Virus record (IMG/VR): IMGVR_UViG_3300033153_007919
Span: 1-36,089 of that record
From: a virus
Reading direction: 5' to 3' (one strand)
DNA length: 36,089 nt
The notes under the pieces are model-generated. The model did not search any database and was not told the origin of the DNA. It worked only from the letters and a program-made list of their open reading frames with translations. Below, one piece after another: positions 28,392 through 35,577 of the stretch. The position numbers and the translations under genes were made by a program. Positions within the stretch are counted from its first letter, which is position 1. Each line of letters begins with the position of its first letter.

Positions 28392-28925
28392 TTATTTAAT
28401 ATATACTCTTCTTTTTTTATTATAGATTAATGAAACATAACTTTTTGAAATTCAATATTTTTTAGCTATCTCTCAGTTAGTTTTTCAAATAAGTCGTAAG
28501 AATCTTATTTTTAATGTTTGCCATCTGTAATAACTACAAGCTCTTTTTTTCTTATGAGTAATAAATCTACCATCCTTTATACATTGTTTAGTATTTTCAA
28601 GTGATGTATCTAGCTTTAAATTATCTAATTTATTATTTAGCTTGTTATTATCTTTATGTAATACTACTTTTTTACTACTTTTTTTAAGTTCTAAGAAACT
28701 TAATCACATTAAACGATTCAACCTAAGTAGTTTTAATTTTCAATGCTTATATAGTCAAATATATACATATCAGTTTTTATTAATATATGGTTTTAATATT
28801 TTTTCTTTAACTATTCTATATCAGTTTCTTCAAGTTTTTACCTTTCTTTCTAAACTTTTAACCTCTGATAGTTTGTTTATTTGGTATCTTCATTCGTAGT
28901 TTGGTATATCTATAAATGTTTTCAT
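28392..28925 (-). CDS. NUMOD4/HNH homing-type protein with divergent HNH core (177 aa)
   Basis: The N-terminus FIDIPNYEGRYQINKLSEVK is a NUMOD4 motif (GR.Q..KL...KS type). The core VVLHKDNNKLNNKLDNLKLD matches the HNH pattern (NHIDGNKLNN...NLEW) but with N to L before the His and the final W lost, so catalysis may be impaired. A C-terminal helix-turn-helix (NGEIAKKYGISKSYVSLIYN, ~residues 145-165) would bind DNA. It starts 7 bases after the Dam gene, and its leader contains an 18-bp exact copy of the Dam leader. Confidence 0.75.
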
Positions 28926-28931
28926 CTTCTA

Positions 28932-29429
28932 TTAGTTAAATATTACTAACATACTCGGGAAAGGAGCTGAATTTTTACTATCTCAAAATTTTAATCTACC
29001 TTTTATAAATTCTATTTCTACATTTGGTTTATTATAAATATATTCATGAAAATATCTAGTGTCTGTTCTAGCTGGTATAAGCATAACTATTAAATCACAA
29101 TAATCTTTTTTTATTTCTTCACTAGCTTTTTTTACCCAATCTTTTAATACTCTTCAGTATGGTGGGTTACAGAATACTTTACTTCTCTTTCATGGGAAAT
29201 GGTCAAAATCTATCATCCTTGTATGATAATTATCCTCTAATATACTCCAATTCTCTATTAATCAATCTCTACCTGTATCATCATAATAAATTCATATTTC
29301 AGTTTTACAGTTACTATTATTACAAGCAGGATCAAGATTAAAATTAAATCTTTCATTTAATTTATCATAAAAATCCTGTGGAGTTGCCCAATTATCTGTT
29401 TTTGAGCTAAAATGTAAATCTGTGTTCAT
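28932..29429 (-). CDS. dam: Phage DNA N6-adenine methyltransferase (Dam family, 165 aa)
   Basis: The signature of the phage Dam family is complete: SSKTDNWATPQDFYDKLNER at the start, FNFNLDPAC, catalytic CNPPYGRVLKDWVKKA (NPPY, ~residues 87-90), then LIPARTDTRYFHEYI, EIEFIKGRLKFGDSK and NSAPFPSMLVIF. The glycines of PPYG and KFG are TGA. These enzymes methylate adenine, protecting phage DNA or marking it for packaging. It has its own strong promoter (29462-29491). The short length is normal for this family. Confidence 0.92.
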
Positions 29430-29461
29430 ATCTTCTATTAGTTAAATTATAAATTAATATA

Positions 29462-29491
29462 AGTTTATCATATTTAGGGTTGTTTTGTCAA
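29462..29491 (-). promoter_or_regulatory. Predicted promoter of the methyltransferase gene
   Basis: Perfect TTGACA (29491-29486), 18-base spacer and TAAACT (29467-29462) in the 69-base gap behind the 150-aa gene. The leader downstream contains the 18-bp direct repeat shared with the next HNH gene. Confidence 0.6.
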
Positions 29492-29498
29492 ATAATGG

Positions 29499-29951
29499 TT
29501 ATTGACTTTTATTTAAAAACTCTTTTCTATGAAAATCAGTTATATCTGAATCATAAAAAATATCTCTCTTTTTTCATTTATTGTCTTCAATTTTATATCA
29601 TTTCTCAATTAACCATTCTTTAAATTTATGCGGTAATATACCAAATATTTCTTGGCAATCACATTCTCAAGCTTGGCTTATAGGATGTCTTCCACCATAT
29701 GAACATACCCAACATCTATTGTCGTTATTTGTTATTTTAACCTCTTCAAATTCTTCAAACTTAATAGGATCTAATTCTCTTATTCTATTTCAGTCTATAT
29801 CTGTTAACCATAGTGTATCTCATATTTTTCTATCTTGTTTAGCAAGTCTATAAGTAACATACATATCTTTAGTTAATGGATATTTAGTAATTCATTTTCA
29901 GTCTGCATTTTTTACAATGACTTTGTGAGTAATTACTTTGTTTGATAGCAT
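29499..29951 (-). CDS. Hypothetical Cys-containing early protein (150 aa)
   Basis: I do not recognise this. The first half contains VITHKVIVKNADGKGITKYP and MYVTYRLAKQDRKIGDTLWL, beta-rich. The centre has a Cys cluster CWVCSYGGRHP then AGECDCQEIFG, which could bind a metal, and the end is helical (HKFKEWLIEKGYKIEDN). It follows the replication initiator with a gap of 18 bases, so it is probably in the replication operon. Confidence 0.6.
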
Positions 29952-29969
29952 ATTTTTTATTTTTAATAA

Positions 29970-30710
29970 TTAAAGTATTCATAAATCTTTAGCTCTTTTA
30001 TTTCTCTCTTCTTGTGTCATAGTTTGTATTGGTTTTACTTCTTCTTTATTCCATTTACTACTATTTCATAACCATTTATGAAATCTTCGGCTTACATCAA
30101 ATGTTTTTTGCATTTGCCATAGTTCTTTTTTTCAATTAGGTTTTTTCTCACTCCAGTATAAATAAAATTCTTTTAATTCTTTTATAATATGTTCTTGTGT
30201 TGAATTATAATTATCTGTAAAATATTTTAAATCTATTTTTTCTTTTATTAATAATTCAAGATTTTGAGTAGCGACTTTAGGAGCGACCACTATATTATTT
30301 TCTTTATTAACATTATTTTCTTTATTAACATTATTAGTTGTTGTTACTTGTTTGTTACTTGTTTGTTGATGGCTTGTTACTTGTTTGTTATCTTCTGTGT
30401 TATTTCATTGATAGTCATCATAGTTATTTACCTTTACTATCGTATAACTAGCTTGTGATTTCTTTGTTATCTCTTGTGTTGATGTTAATTTGTCTAATGA
30501 TGTTCTTACTTGTTGTACTGATAATCCAGTTTCTTCTGATAACTTATTTAGTGATGTTAAATATTCTCATCTTTTAATATCTATTCATCTCCAAGTTTTA
30601 TCTTTGAAATTAGTTTTTAATAATATATGTAAGAATAATCTAAATGTATTTGGTTCATCATACCATTCCCATTCTATTATCTTACGATGTAATTGTATAA
30701 ATCATTCCAT
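29970..30710 (-). CDS. Replication initiator/replisome organiser, DnaD-like N-terminal domain (246 aa)
   Basis: The N-terminal domain GFIQLHRKIIEWEWYDEPNT, FRLFLHILLKTNFKDKTWRG, then IKRGEYLTSLNKLSEETGLS and VQQVRTSLDKLTSTQEIT is the winged-helix pattern of phage replisome organisers. A flexible linker holds a tandem NNVNKE repeat. The C-terminal part (WQMQKTFDVSRRFHKWLGNS, ~residues 200-225) resembles the partner-binding end. It recruits host helicase to the phage origin (family knowledge). It is preceded by a promoter and an attenuator-like leader at 30722-30842. The linker Gln/Asn/Thr-rich tract is typical. Confidence 0.8.
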
Positions 30711-30721
30711 AATTATATAAA

Positions 30722-30810
30722 TAAAAAAGTGCCAAACATTCGGACAAATGTTTGGCACCTAATACTAAAGTATTATAAATACTTATTTGTCCGACTATAA
30801 ATATTTATAC
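30722..30810 (-). ncRNA. Attenuator-like RNA B: loop-complementary terminator before the replication initiator
   Basis: On the minus strand, in order: TCGGACAAAT (30794-30785), hairpin AAGTAT-TTATA-ATACTT (30784-30768), then a 12-bp hairpin GTGCCAAACATT/AATGTTTGGCAC (30758-30729) with loop TGTCCG and six U. The loop with flanking stem bases (ATTTGTCCGA) is a perfect 10-base complement of the first element, so pairing there would open or lock the terminator. The replication initiator starts 18 bases after the hairpin stem. RNA A at 33318-33398 has the same architecture with different bases. Confidence 0.7.
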
Positions 30811-30814
30811 AAGT

Positions 30815-30842
30815 ATTATATTCATTTCCTAAAATAAAGCAA
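30815..30842 (-). promoter_or_regulatory. Predicted promoter of RNA B and the replication operon
   Basis: TTGCTT (30842-30837), 16-base spacer, perfect TATAAT (30820-30815). Spacing and hexamers match the promoter of RNA A. Confidence 0.7.
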
Positions 30843-30843
30843 G

Positions 30844-30870
30844 AAAAAAGTATAAAAATTAATTTATACT
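30844..30870 (-). terminator. Intrinsic terminator upstream of promoter B
   Basis: AGTATAAA/TTTATACT form a perfect 8-bp stem around TTAATT, followed by six T on the minus strand. It is the second of two terminators behind the structured RNA gene. Confidence 0.6.
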
Positions 30871-30892
30871 ACTAGTTAGTAATGTATTAGTA

Positions 30893-31050
30893 ATAAAAAA
30901 TTCTATTTCGTAATGAGTGATAGAATTTTTTATACCTCTCAGCTTAGGTTTTCTTTACAGCTAAGTTATATCGCCCACCAAGTAGGCTATAAGCAAAATA
31001 TAATTGGAGCGTCCTCACGCATATATTTATAACTTAATTGTTTACGCTTG
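30893..31050 (-). ncRNA. Free-standing structured RNA gene C (~155 nt)
   Basis: A non-coding segment with its own promoter and terminator. Inverted pairs on the transcribed strand are TAAGTTATA/TATAACTTA (31036-31028 with 30970-30962), closing over two hairpins: GCGT-GAGG-ACGC (31020-31009) and GCCTAC-TTG-GTGGGC (30987-30973). A third hairpin, CTTAGCT/AGCTGAG (30965-30959 with 30944-30938), shares bases with the long-range stem, so the two exclude each other. The extreme 5' ACCAAG is complementary to CTTGGT in the second hairpin. No open frame or tRNA/6S/tmRNA pattern is recognised. It is G+C richer than its surroundings, which supports function. Confidence 0.65.
30895..30931 (-). terminator. 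Intrinsic terminator of RNA C
   Basis: AAATTCTAT and ATAGAATTT form a 9-bp stem around a 13-base loop, followed by a T run on the minus strand. The element is symmetrical and could stop transcription from either side. Confidence 0.65.
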
Positions 31051-31056
31051 GTATGT

Positions 31057-31085
31057 ATAGTATACTAATTTAAGAATTAATGCAA
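31057..31085 (-). promoter_or_regulatory. Predicted promoter of RNA C
   Basis: TTGCAT (31085-31080), 17-base spacer and TACTAT (31062-31057); TATACT overlaps at 15-base spacing. It sits directly behind the terminator of the lysis operon, so RNA C is transcribed on its own. Confidence 0.6.
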
Positions 31086-31108
31086 CAAAAAAAGGCAAAA
31101 GATGCCTT
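31086..31108 (-). terminator. Terminator at the end of the lysis operon
   Basis: AAGGCA/TGCCTT stem around TCTTT, followed by seven T on the minus strand, 72 bases after the stop of the last lysis-region gene. Confidence 0.75.
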
Positions 31109-31179
31109 AATTTGCTTGTATTTTATTTCACTAATTTCTTAGCTATTTAACTATATGAATTTATTTAGATTTTACAAGT

Positions 31180-31317
31180 TTACTTTTTAGGTTTAAATAT
31201 TTTAATATATGATATAAGTAAAATAAATATAAATCTAGTTAAGAAAGTTTTATTAAATACTTTCAGTTGTTTATCTATACTTCATTTAATTCATTTTTCT
31301 ATTAGTTTTTTGTTCAT
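31180..31317 (-). CDS. Tiny membrane protein at the end of the lysis operon (45 aa)
   Basis: MNKKLIEKGIKGSIDKQLKV is followed by a hydrophobic segment TRFIFILLISYIKIF and a basic KPKK end. One membrane helix with positive flanks would fit a holin accessory or antiholin. It is the last gene before the operon terminator. Confidence 0.5.
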
Positions 31318-31324
31318 AGTTTAT

Positions 31325-31516
31325 TTAATTATCAATCTTAGGTAAAAATATTTCTTCCATTTCTTTATATTCTTGTTTAAATGTAGTTCATTTTGTTAAT
31401 ACTCCCCAGAAAATTGGCATTGATGATAATATATATAATAATATTACATATATAAAAAATAACATCAGCATTGGTATAGAAAGTATATAAAATATAATTA
31501 TTTTAAAAGTTTTCAT
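31325..31516 (-). CDS. Small holin-like membrane protein (63 aa)
   Basis: The first 38 residues are nearly all hydrophobic (FKIIIFYILSIPMLMLFFIY, VILLYILSSMPIFWG), enough for one long or two short membrane helices. A short soluble end follows (KEMEEIFLPKIDN). It directly follows the lytic transglycosylase gene (4-nt gap), which is where phages keep holins. The holin role is inferred from position and topology, without family match. Confidence 0.5.
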
Positions 31517-31519
31517 AAT

Positions 31520-32485
31520 TTAATCATTAGTAAGTAAAGGATAATTATCTACTATATATCTAGCTATTAACTCTCTTTTGTACCGAGCTAGTAACATATA
31601 GTTTTCTCTCATTTCTAGTCAATTACTAGCAATTTTTACATTACCATTGTAATTTTTAGCTATACACATAAATCTAACTTGATTAGTTTTAGCATATTGC
31701 CAACCACAAAATCTATCTTCTAAGTCTTGTACTATTTTATCATTTGCATAAGTAAGTTGATATTTAAACAACTCAGCACTATTATAAAATAATCTATCAC
31801 TTTCTAAATAAGCCTGTTTATGTGCTATTCTATTAATCTGAAAAAATCATATATCACTTGTGTTTCTACACTTTCAGTCGTATCTATTACATTCCATAGT
31901 TAGAATAGTTACAAGGTCAATAACTCTAGTTAATGAATATCATCTTTTAATCATTTCATTTACTTGGGTATCATATACTCTTACAGGTTGTTTATATCTA
32001 CCCCATTGTATTTCTGAGTAATAACCTTGTTTTTCATTAATTATATCTTTACCTTTTTTTACTCAATCTACTATATCTGATATAGCATTTATATCACAAT
32101 TATTTTCTTCTAATAATTCTTTATCTCATCTCATATATAGATTTTGACATAAATTGTCTGTAGATAGTTCATTTGCATTTACAGTATCAATGACATTATA
32201 ATTATAGTTCAAGTGGACCACAAGAGCAATTAATGATGTTAAACCTACTATTATTAATACTTGAGTTAGTCTTGTTTTAAAGTTTTGTATTAATTGTTCT
32301 CTTTTAGCCTTTTTCCTAGATTTTGCATTTATATCCTTTCATACTGAAATATATTTATATCAGTTTATAGATTGTGTGTATATAGTTTTCATAGTTTTGT
32401 TTTTATTTTGTAAAATTGTATTTATTTTTTCTAATTCACTTTCTTTACCTTTATAATTTAAAAAGGCTTTTTTTAATTTATTCAT
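31520..32485 (-). CDS. Membrane-anchored lytic transglycosylase (endolysin-type, 321 aa)
   Basis: A cytoplasmic basic N-terminus is followed by a membrane segment at about residues 75-91 (VLIIVGLTSLIALVV), then the exported domain. Its catalytic core is LTMECNRYDGKC around residues 196-207 with Glu198, followed by TSDIGFFQINRIAH, the SLT pattern E...S.G.FQIN of soluble lytic transglycosylases. GFFQ Gly is TGA. These enzymes cleave glycan strands of peptidoglycan. The membrane anchor is like a signal-anchor-release endolysin. The promoter at 32619-32648 starts this gene group, and two small membrane genes follow. Confidence 0.78.
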
Positions 32486-32577
32486 AATTGTATAAATTCT
32501 TTTTTAAGATTATTGAACTCTTTTTTTGTGAAAAGCATTTTACTTTTCTTGTATTGTATAGAATATAATTTTTCCAT
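32473..32577 (-). CDS. Micro-protein leading the lysis operon (34 aa)
   Basis: MEKLYSIQYKKSKMLFTKKE continues to FNNLKKEFIQLGIN; basic and helical. It is the first frame after the lysis promoter and its end overlaps the start of the lytic transglycosylase by 13 bases, so its translation may couple to it. Confidence 0.45.
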
Positions 32578-32618
32578 AATGTGGTAATTAAAATATAAAG
32601 TTTTTTGCTAGCAAGATA

Positions 32619-32648
32619 ATAATAACATATTAATGTTAATTAAGTCAA
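32619..32648 (-). promoter_or_regulatory. Predicted promoter of the lysis genes
   Basis: TTGACT (32648-32643), 18-base spacer and TATTAT (32624-32619). A palindrome TTGCTAGCAA lies about ten bases downstream, within the leader, and could be an operator or RNA stem. The rest of the 135-base gap holds only an AT-rich inverted repeat. Confidence 0.6.
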
Positions 32649-32712
32649 ATATTTGGCATAGTTTTTTATAATTTAAAAATTTAAATTATATGACTCAAGC
32701 CAGACTTCCTTA

Positions 32713-33306
32713 TTATATGCCTTTACTGTTTTCTCTTAAAAAAATGAAACCTTTATATAATTTTGTTTTTCAATTCAATATATTGTCCAATCAAGACCTA
32801 CTAAAATTTCAATTTTTAAATACATCTTTTTGGCAATCCCAAATTTTAATTAAGTTCATATCTTTTGTATACTGAAAAACTTTTTTTCTCAGATTAGGAT
32901 TTTTCTTTCAAGCCCAATGGTTCGGTGTTTTATTTCAAAGCTTATGATAAGAGTGTAACATATTCTCAGATTTAGTACACCATTCTAGATTATTTACATT
33001 ATTATTTAACTTATTTCAATCTATATGGTTCACATCAGGTTTATTTTTAGGGTTATCTATAAAAGCTAATGCTATTAATCTACTTACTTTAAAGTTTTTT
33101 TTATCCCACCTACTCTTATATAAACAAACAACCTTATATCAGTCCTTATCTATTGCTGGAGTTAATTTCAAAATCCTTTTTATAAAATTACCTACCCTAC
33201 TTGTAAATCCAGTTGAGTATACATTTCAATCCTTTGTTACATAGTATCTATCAAAATCTTCTACATATGTTAAATCTCAACTTGCCCCAATTATTAATGC
33301 ATTCAT
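32713..33306 (-). CDS. HNH homing-type endonuclease (197 aa)
   Basis: Complete HNH core: DVNHIDGNKLNNNVNNLEWC followed by TKSEN (about residues 103-127). The Gly is TGA and the Trp TGG. The N-terminal half contains FDRYYVTKDGNVYSTG, a NUMOD4-like segment, and the C-terminal half has a NUMOD1/HTH-like end (NGNFSRSGLDNILNGKTKLY, KGFIF). It is inserted between the 33.4-35.6 kb gene block and the lysis genes, and is preceded by its own promoter and attenuator-like RNA A. As a homing-type gene it may be mobile. Confidence 0.88.
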
Positions 33307-33317
33307 AATTTTAAAAA

Positions 33318-33398
33318 TCAAAAAACTACTAGACTCCGACATCTAATAGCTTTTATATAAAGTGATAAACACTTGCTGTCGGAGATGCAAACATTTAT
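33318..33398 (-). ncRNA. Attenuator-like RNA A: loop-complementary terminator before the HNH gene
   Basis: On the minus strand, in order: CTCCGACA (33384-33377), hairpin AAGTG-TTTAT-CACTT (33374-33360), and terminator hairpin CTATTAGA/TCTAGTAG (33349-33326, one G-U) whose entire 8-base loop TGTCGGAG is complementary to the first element, then six T. Order, spacing and the AAGT...ACTT hairpin match RNA B at 30722-30810, while the complementary bases differ on both sides. That is compensatory change expected of real pairing. The HNH gene starts 20 bases after the stem. Confidence 0.72.
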
Positions 33399-33404
33399 AA
33401 GACC

Positions 33405-33432
33405 ATTATAATAATTTATTTATTTTTTGCAA
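33405..33432 (-). promoter_or_regulatory. Predicted promoter of RNA A and the HNH gene
   Basis: TTGCAA (33432-33427), 16-base spacer and perfect TATAAT (33410-33405). The sequence downstream (TTATAAATGTTT) is close to that behind promoter B (GTATAAATATTT). Confidence 0.7.
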
Positions 33433-33688
33433 CTCTTAATCACCGGTTAAGAATAAATCTATTAACCTCTTTTTCTAATCTTACTTTATGAATAAATGGT
33501 TTTAGTTCTTTTCTAAGATACTTTATAAATTCTAATTCTTTTTCTTTAGTTGTTGTATAATAAGAAAACCAAGATTCTCATTCTATTTCTTGTTTTTCTT
33601 TTAGATTCTTATATGTATTATTAATTCAATTTATTTCAAACTGTTTATTTATAAGTCTTTCAAGTATTTCCTCTGTAAATTCTTTCAT
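33416..33688 (-). CDS. Hypothetical helical protein (90 aa)
   Basis: The protein is charged and helical throughout (EFTEEILERLINKQFEING, KEKELEFIKYLRKELKPFI), without Cys or membrane segments. It starts 5 bases after the 235-aa gene stop. Promoter A overlaps its 3' end. No family recognised. Confidence 0.6.
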
Positions 33689-33693
33689 AGTTT

Positions 33694-34401
33694 TTAATTA
33701 TATATTCTTTTACTTCAATCATCAGTTTTATATTCATATATAAGAAGTACATCTCAAGCCTTATCCATTACTTCTTTACTAAACTTATTATCTAGTATAG
33801 GATTATAATGTTTGTCTATCTTCCATATTTTAAGTAATTCTCATACCTCTCTAGTAAAAGTATCTCATCATTTAAAACTTCTAGCATGTGTTCAGAATAC
33901 TTTTTTATTTACTGCATATGTAAGTACATCATAACTCATTCATATTCTTTGTCATGTATATATTTCATCTAATCATTCACTAGAATAAACATTATTATGT
34001 TGGAATCAACCTCATTGTTCTGATATTTTATCTATATCTTCTTTATTTAAATAACCTTTTTTAATAGCATTTAAATACTCTGAATTTCAATTCTTTAACC
34101 ATAACCCCCAAGAGTATCAAGACTTAGTTAGATTAGCAAATATACTTGTTGTAATGGTTGCTTTTTTAACTATCATATCAAGTCATAGTTTTTTATTAAC
34201 TACTTCGCATTCTTTATTGTATATAGTTTCAAATACAGCTCATCAAGTAAATAATATTTTAGCTATAAAAAAATAGTTTACCATTTTATCTATAAATGGT
34301 TCTTGGAAGTCTATTCCATACATATTTCTTAGTATTTGGTGGATACTCCGAACGCAACAGTCAGCACGAAAGTTATTTATATTCTGATTAAAGGTTGTCA
34401 T
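33694..34401 (-). CDS. Unrecognised protein, possible papain-like fold (235 aa)
   Basis: The N-terminus is MTTFNQNINNFRADCCVRSI, with a Cys pair (residues 15-16) in a setting like the nucleophile segment of papain-like or C39-type peptidases. A His follows in GTHARSFKGGDTFTREVG (about residues 175-190) and an Asp in KAGDVLLIYEYKTDDGS. The Gly-rich centre (SEQGGGFQHNNVYSSEGLDE) is unusual. The spacing would allow a Cys-His-Asp triad, but this is only a suggestion. Its neighbours are small membrane/coiled-coil proteins, so a wall- or membrane-related job is possible. Confidence 0.6.
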
Positions 34402-34413
34402 AATAAATAGTTA

Positions 34414-34530
34414 TTAAGCTAATCTTCTTTTTAATTTTTTAATTCTATTAGGTTTAGGTTTTTTCTTTGCATCTTTTCTTTTTTGTATTGCTTTTTTAAG
34501 TCTTTCTTTTTTCTCTTTTGTTAAAGGCAT
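34414..34530 (-). CDS. Very basic micro-protein (38 aa)
   Basis: The peptide is more than 40% Lys/Arg (MPLTKEKKERLKKAIQKRKD, PNRIKKLKRRLA). It could bind nucleic acid or act as a membrane-active peptide. The start follows a poly-A-rich leader. No TGA codon. Confidence 0.5.
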   Translation of the reverse strand: MPLTKEKKERLKKAIQKRKDAKKKPKPNRIKKLKRRLA

Positions 34531-34541
34531 TTTTTAATAAG

Positions 34542-34727
34542 TTATTCAGATAAATTTGTTTCAGATAAATCTATTTCTAATTGGTCTGCTATTCTTTTTA
34601 TTGATGACATAATTTCTATATCTCTATCACTATGCTTTCTACATCATTCAACAAGAATATATAATTGTAAAAATATAGCAGTATATATCATTAATACTAT
34701 TATTTTATATAGGTATACTAGTTTCAT
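34542..34727 (-). CDS. Small membrane protein (61 aa)
   Basis: An N-terminal hydrophobic segment (LVYLYKIIVLMIYTAIFLQL, residues ~3-22) is followed by a charged helical tail (HSDRDIEIMSSIKRIADQLE). Its start overlaps the stop of the coiled-coil gene upstream (ATGAAACTAG). A spanin-like or holin-partner role is possible in this context. Confidence 0.5.
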
Positions 34728-35089
34728 ATTACATCGATTATCAACTGCCAAATAAACCCTCACATTCACATTACTATCGCAGTTCAGAACCACCATAGTA
34801 GTTTATCTATTCTGTTTACACTTTCTTTAGTTGCATATTTTTTATCAGCTGCTATTATAAATTCTTTTAATGTATCCTTTATTTCTTGTATATCTTTTTC
34901 CATTCTTTTGGTAATTTGAGTAAATAATTGTGTCTTTTTATCTACTTTATTAATCATATCTTCGTTTTTTTCTACTTTAGAATCCATAACCATACATCTT
35001 GGAGATATTATATCCTTAACAAAATCATGCCTTTCCTTTTTTCTTATTTCAGAACAATCATATTTATGTTCTACAATTTCTTTTTCCAC
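34718..35089 (-). CDS. Coiled-coil protein with C-terminal membrane anchor, XhlA-like (123 aa)
   Basis: A charged N-terminus is followed by a coiled coil (VDKKTQLFTQITKRMEKDI, QEIKDTLKEFIIAADKKYAT) and a final hydrophobic helix (LLWWFGTAIVMGMGGFIWQL). This is the topology of XhlA-type or similar phage lysis-accessory proteins. It ends in TAG after TGA-encoded glycines in the membrane helix. The standard code would stop before the anchor and lose it. It sits next to DUF1353, which is also often near lysis modules. Confidence 0.65.
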
Positions 35090-35147
35090 GATATTTTAAT
35101 AAAGTAGTAATATAATTAGTATACAATATTTTGTCTTTATTTCAAGA

Positions 35148-35567
35148 TTATTTTTTTAAAAAACAACACCATCATCAAATCCTAACTCATAAATAAATAC
35201 AAATCTTTTCTATAGTTTTAGCTCACTCAAGATTAAGTCATTCTAATAGTATTAAATCACATTCTTTTCTAGTTAATTCTTTTGATTGTTTAACTCAATT
35301 ATCTATATATTTCCGTGCTTTATTATTATAATAAAGCTTATCATGGAGTAAGTATGTTATATATTTAGTTTTATCAAAGAATGTCCATAATATCCTAGGT
35401 ATACTTCAAAAATCACTATGCACACCCCTACTAACTTCTACATAATACTCTTTCTCAGAATAATTTATATACCAAATAAAACTTTTTTGGATAATCCAAT
35501 CATTTATTCAAGCTACTTTCATAAGTGTCCCATTTTTATGTAGTATTACAGCATTAGTAAATTTCAT
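35148..35567 (-). CDS. DUF1353 family phage protein (139 aa)
   Basis: The family core is VEVSRGVHSDFGSIPRILW (about residues 50-68), then HDKLYYNNKARKYIDNG and TRKECDLILLEGLNL, ending in a hydrophobic IYLGVRIGGWCCF segment. The function of DUF1353 is not established; it is common in phages near lysis or tail genes. I chose the ATG at 35567 over the in-frame ATG at 35522 because the extra residues (KFTNAVILHKNGTL) are conserved in the truncated paralogue at 167..367. Confidence 0.85.
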
Positions 35568-35577
35568 AAATAATTTA

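Noticed and set aside
30893-31050. tRNA, tmRNA or 6S RNA in the intergenic region
   Set aside because: The stems do not form a cloverleaf, there is no T-loop or CCA end, and there is no long bulged hairpin of 6S type.
32473-33306. Group I intron carrying the HNH gene
   Set aside because: The genes on either side are complete and unrelated, and I could not identify P, Q, R, S core elements around the HNH gene; it looks free-standing.
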